64,000 nt of DNA from CAMPKL01 sp963817465 (GTDB lineage Bacteria; Acidobacteriota; Terriglobia; Bryobacterales; UBA6623), in contig CAWFOP010000021.1 of assembly GCA_963817465.1 (NCBI GenBank), positions 158,025 through 222,024 of the forward strand. Reading direction: 5' to 3'. Shown here one piece after another: positions 52,443 through 61,929 of this stretch. Each line of letters starts with the position of its first letter. Position 1 is the first letter of the stretch. The notes below the pieces were generated by a model. That model was given only the letters and a program-made list of their open reading frames with translations. It was not told where the DNA came from and made no database searches. Position numbers and translations under genes: made by a program.

Positions 52443-54763
52443 TCAACCTTCCCGGTTCTCCCCGTCAGCCGATTCGCCCGACGCGTAATCCAGGCACGTA
52501 AATTCCGGCCGCAAGCGGTCCCAAGCGATCCGATCGAGCCGCAGCAGCACCCTGCCGCCCATCTTGTACTTACGCTTCGTTCGCGAACCGACGATGGCGC
52601 GCATGTTTTCGCGGTAGAGGAAGGTCTCGCCCGTGAACGAGTCGAGCGGTACGAAACCCTCGACGAACAGGTCTTGCAGCTCCACCCAAAGACCGCGCTC
52701 AGTGACCGCGACGATTAGTCCTTCGAACTCATCGCCCAGGCGCTCCTCCATGAATTTGGCCTTCTTCCAATCGAGCAGCTCGCGCTCGGCTTGTTGCGCG
52801 CGGCGCTCGTACAGGGACGTCTCGTCGGCGAGCTGCGCCAGCTCTTCGAGCGAATACGGACCTTCGCCGTCGCCGGCGTACGCAGTCTTGTCGCCGCGAT
52901 CGAGGTAAGCCTTGAGAACACGGTGGACGATCAAATCCGGGTAGCGCCGGATGGGCGAGGTGAAGTGCAGGTAGAAGTCGGTCGCCAAGGCGAAGTGGCC
53001 CTTTTGCTCTTCGCTGTAACGCGCTTGCTTGAGCGAACGCAGCAGGCGGTAGCTGAGGATGCGTTCCTCCGGCCGTCCTTTGATCTTTTCCACCAGGCGC
53101 TGGTAGTCCTTCGGGCTGACCGCGACGTGCTTGTCAGCCTTGGTCTCGCGGTAGGGCTTTGAGCCGTCGCGGCGCTTGCGGCTGCGGCCGAACGACTGCT
53201 CGGCGATCTCGACGCCCAGCGATTGACCGAAGGTGCGCGCAACCTCCTCGAACTCACGAACGCCTTTGGGGCTGGGCGTCTCGTGAATGCGGTGCAGGTA
53301 CAGAAAGCCTTCGCGCGAGAGCTTGCGCGCCACCGCTTCGTTCGCCGCCAGCATGAGCTCCTCGATGATGCGGTGGGCGATGTTGCGCTCCGATTTCTTT
53401 ACGCCGATCATGCGGCCTTCGTCGTCGAAGACGATTTCCGGCTCGGGTAGATCCAGGTCCACCGCGCCGCGCTTGCGCCGCTTCTCCATGAGCAGTTTGG
53501 CGAGCTCTTGCATCAGCTCGAAGCGCTCGCAAAAATCGCCGTACTCTTCGCGCAGATCCTTGTCGCCTGCGAGGATGGCGTGGACCTTCGTATAGGTCAT
53601 GCGCCGCGCGCTGCGGATGACGCCGCGAGCGAACTTCGACGACTTCAGCTCACCCTTCTCGTCCAGCGTGAGCAAGGCCGACAGCGTGAGGCGGTCGACG
53701 CCGGGGTTGAGCGAGCAAACCTCCGTCGAGAGCTTGCCCGGCAGCATCGGCACGGCGCGGTCGGGGAAGTAAGCGCTGGTGCCGCGGATACGCGCCTCGC
53801 GGTCGATCTCCGAGCCGGGCTTCACGTAGTGGCTCACGTCGGCGATGTGGACCTGGAGCTCGTAGCCGGAGGCCGTCTTCTCGACGTAGACGGCGTCGTC
53901 GAAGTCGCGCGCCGTCTCGCCGTCGATCGTCACGATCGCCAGCTCGCGGAAGTCCCGCCGTCCCTCGATCTCCGTCGTCGCTGATCTCGGTCAGGGATGG
54001 CCGACGCCTCCTCGAGAGCGGCCTCGGAGAAGCGGTACGGCAGGTGATGTTTGCGGATCGTGACTTCGACGTCGACGCCGAAATCGTCCTCGTCGCCCAA
54101 CACCTCGACCACACGCCCGCGCGCCGGGCGGAAGCGCGTCGGGAATTCGGTGAGCGCGACGGTCACGATCATGCCGTCCATCTCTCGCGCTTCGTGAACG
54201 CGCGGCGGCTGTACCTTGCCTAGGCGCTCGCCGAAGGCGCTCGGCGGCGGGACCTCTTTGCCCGGGATGATCTCGATCCGGCCCTGGACGCGGTCGTCAT
54301 GAGGCTCGACCGAGCAGCCGCGCTTGCTGAAGAAGAACTTGCCGACGATCAGGCTCTGCGCGCGGTAGAGAATCTGCCGGATGGCGCCCTCGGCGCGGCC
54401 GTCGGGGCCGACGCGCACGAGGCGGATCAACACGCGATCGTCGTGCATCGCGTCGGCGGTGTGATCGGGACTGATGTAGACGTCGCCGTCGACCCCGGCG
54501 ATCGCGCGGTCGGGCGTGACGAAGCCAAAGCCCTTGGGGTGCTGGCTGAAGCGCCCCGAGATGAAGCCGGACTCCTTGCCGGCGACCCTGTAATGCCCGC
54601 GGCGGTTCTCGATGAGCTTGCCGTCCGCGACCAGCTCGTCGAGCGAGATCTGCAAAGCGGCGCGCTCGGCCCCTTTGAGCTGCAGCCGCCGCACGAGGTT
54701 CTTGAAGCTTTCGCGGCCCTTCGGCTGGCTCCGAATGTGTCCGAGAGTCTCCTGCGGGCCCAT
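52443..54763 (-). CDS. rnr: Ribonuclease R, two apparent frameshifts
   Basis: Exoribonuclease of 772 aa degrading structured RNA 3' to 5'. The N-terminal winged helix is followed by cold-shock domains (GFGFVTPDRAIAGVDGDVYI). The RNB catalytic domain has TIDGETARDFDDAVYVE (metal-binding Asp set), FPDRAVPMLPGKLSTEVCSL and FYLHFTSPIRRYPDLIVHR. A C-terminal S1 domain starts EFEGLIVAVTERGLWVEL. Extra bases at about 53989-53990 and 53972-53973 split the gene in two. Removing both restores AIPDEISDDEIEGRRDFREL. ATG 54763 follows GGAGG and is 8 nt after TAGAAT. The split falls in a conserved linker of a housekeeping enzyme, so sequencing error is likely. Confidence 0.93.
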
Positions 54764-54872
54764 CTGCCTCCATTCTAGTGAGGGACGAGCCCCGCTTCGA
54801 CGCGCGAAGCGCCGTAGTCGTCGCCGGGCGGACGCCTGCGAGCCGAGACGTGCAGGCAAACTCTCCGCGGAT

Positions 54873-56069
54873 TTACGTTCCCGGTTGCGGGTGCGCGATC
54901 CGAGCGATCATCTGCTGCAGCGAACGCCCGAAATCCTTCGGCGACGCAATCGTGTATTCCTCATGCGGCTTATGCTTCAGCGCCACGCTGACCGCGTCCT
55001 TCCACGGGTAAGAACGCGGATTGCGGTTGTAGATGAAGTAAAAGACCGGCGCATCGGCGAACTGAATCCCCTCCATCAACCGCCCGTTCGGATTGCGATC
55101 GAAGACCAGCTTCGGCCCCAGAAAGATCACGACGTCCGCGTTGGGCGCATCTTTTGAAAGCCGCGCTTCGAGCATCGACCGCAAGAACTTCTCGCTGCTG
55201 TCTTCGTCTTGCAGCTTCTCGAAGTCGATCATCCCCCCGTGCAGGTTCTGGACCGCCTCGCCCAGCCCCTTGAAGTCGATCTTCGTCGCGTTGTCTTGCT
55301 CGAAAAACACGCGCTCCTCGTTGAGGTGATACGCGGCCAATGTAAAGCTGCCGATCGACGGCTCGCGGCTGAGCGCCCGCAGCATCGAGACGACGCTCCG
55401 CAGGTCATACGTGCTTAGCCCCGCGCTCGACGGAGAGGGCGGCGTGAAGTTGACCAGCAGCTTCACGTGCAGCAGGTCGCCGCGCCCGCGCCGCACCGGA
55501 GGCTCGTCGTAAAAGACCTCGTCGCTGACCTCGGCGACCATGTCGGAGTCGGCCGTCGAGGCCAGCTTCTCGAAGCCCTCCACCGTTTCGGCCAACACTT
55601 CCCAACTCGACGAGCAAACGCGCTCGGCGCGGTCGCGCATCAGCCAGTCCACGCGATACTTGCCGGGCCCGAGACGGTATCTCCCGGGCAGCGTCGCATC
55701 GCCCTCGGCGCCCTCCTCGATCGTGGGCACGTCATATTTCTTGCGGAAGTAGACCGGCTCGCCGCCGTTGTCGAGCGAAGTGACGCGGAAGAGAATCCGC
55801 AGCGCGTTGCCCTGTCCCGCCAGAGCCGCCAGCGGCACCCTGGCCACGTAGCCGGCCTGGAAATTCAAGTCGTATTCAAGCGCCGGATCGAGCGGCTCGA
55901 CCTTGCACGGCAAGTCGGTGCGCGCGTCTTCCGACGAGAGAATCGCCAGGTCGCTCATCCCGAGATGAGCCTGGTTGTTCGCCCCGACGCGCAGCAATTC
56001 CTGCGCGCGCATGGTCCCGCACGCGCCGACGAGGAACGTAATCACGACGACTGCGGGGAGGCGAAGCAT
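54873..56069 (-). CDS. Exported conserved protein of unknown function (VWA-like possibility)
   Basis: A 398-aa protein with signal peptide RLPAVVVITFLVGACGTMRAQ. After it comes a beta-rich N-terminal half (EYDLNFQAGYVARVPLAALA, YRLGPGKYRVDWLMRDRAER). The C-terminal half has LLHVKLLVNFTPPSPSS, SVVSMLRALSREPSIGSFTL and PNADVVIFLGPKLVFDRNP. That half resembles a von Willebrand A-like Rossmann fold, but a full MIDAS (DxSxS) is not evident. The family is common in Acidobacteria; its function is unknown to me. ATG 56067-56069 lies 15 nt after TATAAT. Divergent from the SPL-like radical SAM gene with 110 nt between. Confidence 0.75.
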   Translation of the reverse strand: MLRLPAVVVITFLVGACGTMRAQELLRVGANNQAHLGMSDLAILSSEDARTDLPCKVEPLDPALEYDLNFQAGYVARVPLAALAGQGNALRILFRVTSLDNGGEPVYFRKKYDVPTIEEGAEGDATLPGRYRLGPGKYRVDWLMRDRAERVCSSSWEVLAETVEGFEKLASTADSDMVAEVSDEVFYDEPPVRRGRGDLLHVKLLVNFTPPSPSSAGLSTYDLRSVVSMLRALSREPSIGSFTLAAYHLNEERVFFEQDNATKIDFKGLGEAVQNLHGGMIDFEKLQDEDSSEKFLRSMLEARLSKDAPNADVVIFLGPKLVFDRNPNGRLMEGIQFADAPVFYFIYNRNPRSYPWKDAVSVALKHKPHEEYTIASPKDFGRSLQQMIARIAHPQPGT

Positions 56070-56084
56070 TCCGACGATTGGAGG

Positions 56085-56090
56085 ATTATA
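56085..56090 (-). promoter_or_regulatory. -10 hexamer TATAAT for the exported conserved protein
   Basis: Perfect TATAAT on the minus strand, ending 15 nt before ATG 56069. Confidence 0.5.
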
Positions 56091-56179
56091 TACGACCTTC
56101 TTGTTACACGATATCGGGCGACTGCGATTTAGCTCGAATCGCGCTTGACGAATAGCGAACAAAAGGCGAATATAAGCGC

Positions 56180-57163
56180 ATGTTGTTCGACCCCGGCCCC
56201 CCTCCCGAGAACCGCCTGGTCGGCATCGCTCGCATGCGCGCCGGGGCGTCCACGCTCGAAGCCAAACGCACCACCGAGTACTTCGAGCTGCCGAGCCGCT
56301 CGATCCTCAACCGCTGCTCCAATCCCCGCATGCCGTTCGCCTGGACGATCAATCCCTATCGCGGCTGCGAGTTCGGCTGCCGCTACTGCTACGCGCGCTA
56401 CACGCACGAATTCATGGGGCTAGACGACGGCCGCCTGTTCGAGACGATGATTTACGCCAAGGCCGACGCGGCTCGCCTGCTCAAAGCCGACCTCAAGAAA
56501 GTCCGCGGCGAAGGCATCGCCATCGGAACCAGCACCGACCCCTATCAGCCCGCCGAGCGCCGCTTTGGAGTCACTCGCTCCTTGCTCGAGGTCTTCGCGA
56601 ACGAGCGTGGATTCGACCTCTCCATCACGACCAAGGGCGATCTGATCGCCCGCGACATCGACCTGCTCCGCGCGATCTCCGCCCGCAACCGACTCAGCGT
56701 CAACATCACCGTCACGACGACCGACCCGCGGCTCGCCCGCAAGCTCGAGCCGCGCGCGCCCCGTCCGGACTTGCGCCTCGCGGCCGTCGCCCGCCTGGCC
56801 CAGGCCGGCATCGCCGTCGGGGTCTTCGCCAATCCAGTCATGCCGGGCGTCACCGACTCCGAGCAAAGCCTAGCGGCCGTCGCCGCTGCCGCCAAGCAAG
56901 CCGGCGCGAGCTACTTCGGCGGCGGGCTGCTGTTTCTGATGCCCAGCGCCCGCAAGCAATTCCAGCCCTTCATCGAACGTGCGTATCCGCACCTGGCCGA
57001 GGCGTATCGCAAGGGATTCGGCGACAACGCCTACATTCGCGGCCCCTACAAGCAGCGCGTCCAAGAGCGCATCCGCCGCATCCGCGAGCTCCACGGCTTG
57101 GCTTCGCGGCCCTCGCCCGCGGCGCCCGAGAATGACGAACCGCAGTTGCGCCTTTTCGACTGA
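56180..57163 (+). CDS. Radical SAM protein, Rv2578c/PA0069 (SPL-like) family
   Basis: Radical SAM protein of 327 aa. Cluster motif CEFGCRYCYAR (Cx3Cx2C, in NPYRGCEFGCRYCYARYTHE). It has GEGIAIGTSTDPYQPAERRF and GFDLSITTKGDLIARDIDLL. This is the family around Rv2578c, related to spore photoproduct lyase; the reaction is unknown. The start is set by TATAAG 56171 just upstream, which leaves at most 3 nt to the ATG, so a true promoter may lie further up. It precedes the trpB2 gene on the same strand, 35 nt apart. Confidence 0.92.
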   Translation: MLFDPGPPPENRLVGIARMRAGASTLEAKRTTEYFELPSRSILNRCSNPRMPFAWTINPYRGCEFGCRYCYARYTHEFMGLDDGRLFETMIYAKADAARLLKADLKKVRGEGIAIGTSTDPYQPAERRFGVTRSLLEVFANERGFDLSITTKGDLIARDIDLLRAISARNRLSVNITVTTTDPRLARKLEPRAPRPDLRLAAVARLAQAGIAVGVFANPVMPGVTDSEQSLAAVAAAAKQAGASYFGGGLLFLMPSARKQFQPFIERAYPHLAEAYRKGFGDNAYIRGPYKQRVQERIRRIRELHGLASRPSPAAPENDEPQLRLFD

Positions 57164-57198
57164 ACCAGGCGCGCCCTTCCTGCTATCGTCTTTGGCTG

Positions 57199-58569
57199 AT
57201 GAGCAGGACGAAGTTTCTCCTCGACGAGGACCGCATCCCGGAGCGCTGGTACAACATTCAGGCCGACATGCCCAACCCGGCCGCGCCGCCCCTGCACCCG
57301 GGCACGCTCCAACCGATCGGCCCCGAAGCATTGGCGCCCCTCTTCCCGATGGCGCTGATCGAGCAAGAGGTCAGCCGCGCTCCCTGGATCGACATTCCCG
57401 AAGAGATTCGCGAGGTCTACAAGCTGTGGCGGCCGACTCCCCTTTACCGCGCTCACAAGCTCGAGAAGGCCCTCGATACGCCCGCCAAGATCTACTACAA
57501 GTACGAAGGCGTCAGCCCCGCCGGCTCCCACAAGCCCAACACCGCCGTCGCGCAAGCCTTCTACAACAAGCAGGAAGGCGTCAAGCGCATCACCACCGAG
57601 ACCGGGGCGGGGCAGTGGGGCAGCGCGCTCGCCCTGGCCTGCAAGATGTTCGACATCGCTTGCCAGGTCTACATGGTGAAAATCAGCTTCGAGCAGAAGC
57701 CCTACCGCAAGCTGATGATGAACACCTGGGGCGCCGAAGTCATCCCCTCGCCCAGCGACCGCACCGAGTCCGGCCGCAAGATCCTCGCCGCCGACCCCGA
57801 CTCGCCCGGCTCGCTCGGCATCGCCATTTCCGAAGCGGTCGAGATGGCCGCCAAGGACGACAAGACCAAATACTCGCTCGGCAGCGTGCTCAACCACGTG
57901 CTGATGCACCAGACCGTCATCGGCCAAGAAGCCCTCGAGCAAATGGAGATGGCGGGCGACCTGCCTGACGTCGTCATCGCCCCATTCGGCGGCGGCTCCA
58001 ACTTCGCGGGCCTGTCATTCCCGTTCCTGCGCTTGAACCTCACCGCGGGCAAGAAGATTCGCTGCGTCGCCAGCGAACCCGCCTCCTGCCCCAAACTGAC
58101 CCGCGGCGTCTTCCGCTACGACTTCGGCGACACCGTGGGCATGACGCCGCTGTTGCCGATGTACACCCTCGGCCACACATTCGTGCCGGCGCGCATCCAC
58201 GCCGGCGGGCTGCGCTACCACGGGGCGGGCGTCATCGTCAGCCAACTGCTCAAAGACAAGCTGATCGAAGCCGAGGCCATCGACCAGATCGAGAGTTTCG
58301 AGGCGGGCGTGCTGTTCGCGCAGACCGAGGCGATCATCCCGGCCCCCGAGGCGAACCACGCCATCGCCAGCGCCGTCCGCGAAGCCAAGCGCTGCAAACA
58401 AGAAGGCGTTTCGCGCACGATCCTATTCAACCTCTGCGGCCACGGCCACTTCGACATGGCCGCCTACGAAGCCTACTTCGCCGGCAAGCTCGAACGCCAC
58501 GAGCTGACACAAGAAGAAATCGACGCCGCCATCGCCAAAATCGACACCCCTGAAGTCCCAGTCGGCTAG
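57199..58569 (+). CDS. Tryptophan synthase beta chain-like protein (TrpB2)
   Basis: PLP enzyme of 456 aa in the TrpB2 subgroup. It condenses indole and serine to tryptophan and is usually independent of a TrpA partner. The PLP lysine is in EGVSPAGSHKPNTAVAQAFY (near residue 112), with TETGAGQWGSALALACKMF and VIAPFGGGSNFAGL (phosphate loop). N-terminal extension PAAPPLHPGTLQPIGPEALA is typical of TrpB2. ATG 57199 follows TATCGT by 9 nt, with TGC before it. No other trp gene is near, so it may salvage indole. Confidence 0.92.
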   Translation: MSRTKFLLDEDRIPERWYNIQADMPNPAAPPLHPGTLQPIGPEALAPLFPMALIEQEVSRAPWIDIPEEIREVYKLWRPTPLYRAHKLEKALDTPAKIYYKYEGVSPAGSHKPNTAVAQAFYNKQEGVKRITTETGAGQWGSALALACKMFDIACQVYMVKISFEQKPYRKLMMNTWGAEVIPSPSDRTESGRKILAADPDSPGSLGIAISEAVEMAAKDDKTKYSLGSVLNHVLMHQTVIGQEALEQMEMAGDLPDVVIAPFGGGSNFAGLSFPFLRLNLTAGKKIRCVASEPASCPKLTRGVFRYDFGDTVGMTPLLPMYTLGHTFVPARIHAGGLRYHGAGVIVSQLLKDKLIEAEAIDQIESFEAGVLFAQTEAIIPAPEANHAIASAVREAKRCKQEGVSRTILFNLCGHGHFDMAAYEAYFAGKLERHELTQEEIDAAIAKIDTPEVPVG

Positions 58570-58576
58570 CGGCTGC

Positions 58577-58715
58577 AACTATTGGCCCCGCCTTTCAAAG
58601 CGGGGAGCTATTCGCATCTCGCAGAGCGCCTAGCCTAGGTCGTCAAGAACAAAGAACTATTGAGCCCCGCTTTCCAGTGGCCTATCCTGAGCGCCTAGCG
58701 TCGGTCGTCAAGAAC
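58577..58715 (+). repeat. Imperfect direct repeat, two units of about 60-75 nt
   Basis: Unit 1 (58577-58650) and unit 2 (58655-58715) both start AACTATTG-GCCCCGC-TTTC and end GAGCGCCTAGC, GTCGTCAAGAAC. Unit 2 lacks about 13 nt in the middle. It lies just after the trpB2 stop. The gap 58570-58811 holds no gene. Confidence 0.65.
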
Positions 58716-58811
58716 GGTTTTCGACAAAAGGGCTCGCGATCTCTCCACAAGGAAACTCTCGCGACAGCGTCGCGAGCATAGCCATGCTAGCGAATGCTTC
58801 GACCCAGTTTG

Positions 58812-59584
58812 CTAGTTCTCCACTTCGCGAGGCTCGAACCGCCGGCCTTCGACCACCTGCAGCTTCGCGGTCGGCAAGCCTTTCTCCGAAGACGGCAGCA
58901 GCGCGCTTCGGCCCGCGAAGCGCGACATGCCAGCGCTCGGCCCCCAATATTTCGCGGGCGTTCCGCAACATCTGTTGAAAGACGTCGCTGCGCTCGTATG
59001 CCTCGGCGTCTTCCTTCGAGTCCCACAAGGTCATCGAGACGAGCTGATTCGCCGCGTTCAGATTGCTCAACAGCGATGCGAAGCGGCACCCCTTCACGGC
59101 CTTGAACTTCGGAATCGCGTCTTGCTCGTACGACTTGCGGAAGGCCTCGGCGCGGTCCGGCAGTTACGTTGATCCGCAGCAGGCGCAGATAGGCGCCTTC
59201 CGCGTCGCTTTCGCACAGCACGTCATCGCGCGACGCGGTCCGCACGCCGTACGCGCGAACCGTCGGCTCTTCCTTGGCGGGGCCGTACTCGAGCTCCAGA
59301 TTTTCGTTGAGCTGAAAGCGCCATTCCGATGAGTCGGCCAGCCACGGCTGCACGCCCTCGATCAGGTCTTGGAACAGCCCGCCCTCTTCGTACCGCCGAA
59401 TGCTCTCGGGGTCGCTCCATAACGTGAGCGAAATGCAGACGCCCTCGCCCACATCCTCCGTCAAGGTCCCGCACAGGCACCCCGGCGTGCCTTCGAGACT
59501 CGGCAGCACCCGTTCGCGGTAGTAGGCTTCGATCTCCGCGAATTTGCCCGGCAGCATCTTGAGCTTCATCAGGCGCAAATACAT
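58812..59584 (-). CDS. Tandem antibiotic-biosynthesis-monooxygenase (ABM) domain protein, two apparent frameshifts
   Basis: A 256-aa protein with two ferredoxin-like ABM domains. The first is about 2-95 (YLRLMKLKMLPGKFAEIEAY, SLTLWSDPESIRRYEEGGLF). The second is about 145-235 (YLRLLRINVTPDRAEAFRKS, VSMTLWDSKEDAEAYERSDV). Such small domains are monooxygenases, heme-degrading enzymes or ligand binders. Two extra bases (about 59161 and 58901-58910) cut the frame; across them the protein ends KLQVVEGRRFEPREVEN at TAG 58812-58814. Start ATG 59582-59584 lies about 100 nt from the divergent PQQ gene. The active-site residue cannot be placed, so the function is open. Confidence 0.75.
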
Positions 59585-59685
59585 GGCGACGGGTTCCCTC
59601 TCGAGCGAGTCGAGTATAGCCCGCGGCCGCCGGAGGCGCCAGGGAAGCCGCGCTATCCTTGTCGCAAATCTCCGCGAGGACAACG

Positions 59686-61859
59686 ATGACCAAACGACTC
59701 CGGGCCCCAAGCGCCCTACTCTTGGCAGCGCTCTTCGCGGCCGCCGTCTTCGCGGTCGCTGCCGCCGCGCAGCCGATCACCGCCGAGCAACTGGAGCACG
59801 CCGCCTCCGACACTTCCTCCTGGCTGACCTACGGCCGCGACTACAGCGCCCAGCGCTACGTCGATCTCGACCAAATCACTCCCGCCAACGTCGATCGCCT
59901 GCACCCGGCTTGGGTCTTCGCCACCGGCGGCGACAACCGCGGACTGCAAGCGACGCCGCTGCATTTACAAGGGCGTGCTGTACGTCTCGGCCGACGACTC
60001 GCGCGTCTTCGCGCTCGACGCGCGCACCGGCGCCAAGCTGTGGAGCTACGATCCGGAAATCTCCGACGACGCCCAGCGCGTCTACTGCTGCGGCTCGATC
60101 AATCGCGGCGTCGCCCTGCTCGGCGACCTAGTCTACGTCGGCACGATGGACGCGCGGCTCGTCGCCCTGCGTCGCGACACCGGCGAAGTCGCCTGGGAGA
60201 CCCAAGTCATCGACTGGCGCCAAGGCTATAGCATCACCGGCGCTCCGCTCGCGCTCAAAGACATGGTGCTCACCGGCGTCGCCGGCGGCGAGTTCGGCAT
60301 CCGCGGCTTCGTCAAGGCTTTTGATGCGAAAACCGGCGCACCGCGCTGGACGGCCTACACCATTCCCGGTCCCGGCGAGCCCGGCAATGAGACCTGGCCC
60401 GGCGACACCTGGAAGAACGGCGGCGGCCCCACCTGGACCACCGGCGTCTACGACCCGGCGCTCAACCTCGTCTACTGGCAGACCGGCAACGCCGCGCCCT
60501 GGAACTGCGAGGTTCGCCCGGGCGACAACAAGTGGACCGCCTCCACCATCGCCATCAACGCCGACACCGGCAAGATCGAGTGGGGCTATCAATACACGCC
60601 CCACGACTGCTGGGACTACGACGCTGTCAGCACGCCCGTGTTGGCCGACGTCGACCTCGGCGACGGTCCCGTCAAGGCGCTGTTTCATCACGACAAGAAC
60701 GGCTTCTTCTACGCGCTCGACCGCACCGACGGCAAGTTCCTCTACGCCGAGGGGATCGTCCCCGGCATCAATTGGACCCTGGGCCTCGACCCCCGGACCG
60801 GCCGCCCGAAAGTCAACCCCGACATGGTCGCCAAGTCCGGCGGCCCCGAAGTCGGCCCGATCATCCCCAGCCTCGAAGGCGCCATCGACTGGCAGCCGCT
60901 CTCGTTCAATCCCGAGCTCAACTACCTCTACTTCATGTCGAACCAGTGGGCGATGGGCTACAAGTACTGGGAGCGCGACAAGTTCGCGCCGCCGACCAAC
61001 GGCGAGTGGTATCTCGGGGCCGACTACCAGCAGTATCTGACCAGCGACAACCCCGGCAACTTCGTCGCCTTCGACATCGTGAAGCGCAAGGTCGCGTGGC
61101 GTGCGGTGAGCCCCGCACCGTTTTGGGCCGGCGCCGTCTCCACCTCCACGGGCCTGGTCTTCACCGGCGACATGCGCGGCTATTTCATGGCTCTCGACGC
61201 GCGCACCGGCACTCTGCTGTGGCAATTTCAGACCGGCTCGGGCATCATCGGCAGCCCGATCACCTACGAGCTCGACGGCGTGCAATACATCGCAGTGCCC
61301 TCGGGCGGCGTCGGCGGCGACATGAGCTTTTATTACACCGAGCCCAAAGCCGGCAACATCTGGGTCTTTGCACTCGAAGGCGGACCCGCGCACGCCTCGC
61401 CGGCCTCAAACCTGGTCACGCTCAAAGGCGCTCTGCCGCGAGTCGGCGAGCCCGGCTACACCCTCGGAGGCCGCGTGCTGCCGGGCTACGGCTTCCCGGC
61501 CACCGAAGGCGGCAAGCCGATCGAAGGATCAGGCCCGCCGCAGCCGACCGCGTCGTCGTCGGCTCCGGCCGCGCAGCCGGCCGACGCGGACGCGCTGGCC
61601 CAAGGCGAACGCATCTATCGCGAGCGCTGCTTCGGCTGTCACAAAGCGAGCGGCGGCAGCGGCCCCAACCTGTTCCGCTCGAACCTGCCCGAAGCGGCGT
61701 TCTTCAACACGGTCAAGAACGGCCGCGCAGGGCACCGTAATGCCGTCGTTCGGCTCACTGCTCAGCGACGAGCAAATCCGCCAAGTGCAAGCCTTCGCAA
61801 TGTCGCGCGACCGCCTCGACGACACCCGGCAACCAAATTCGATGCAGACCCCAACTTAG
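59686..61859 (+). CDS. Quinohemoprotein (PQQ dehydrogenase with cytochrome c domain), two apparent frameshifts
   Basis: Type II quinohemoprotein of 723 aa that oxidises an alcohol and passes electrons through its own heme. Signal peptide ALLLAALFAAAVFAVAAAA, propeller repeats (LTYGRDYSAQRYVDLDQI, RVFALDARTGAKLWSYDPE) and a vicinal Cys pair in VYCCGSINRG. The metal/catalytic stretch is DCWDYDAVSTPVL, where an Asp two residues after the catalytic Asp matches the lanthanide-type signature. The C-terminal cytochrome is ERCFGCHKASGG with VMPSFGSLLSDEQIRQVQAF. Extra bases at 59963-59966 (TTT) and 61730-61732 (GGG) break the frame; read across, the length is normal. ATG 59686 follows an SD-like AGGA. 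Confidence 0.9.
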
Positions 61860-61929
61860 AAGCGAAACGTATCGCGCGCGCGGAACCCGGCTGATCCGAG
61901 CCGCGATGCTTGAGCTCGCGGGTGAACGA

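Noticed and set aside
53930..54859. Two separate RNase R-like genes
   Set aside because: The upstream piece has only the N-terminal and cold-shock domains and the downstream piece starts inside the RNB domain; removing two extra bases gives one normal-length RNase R.
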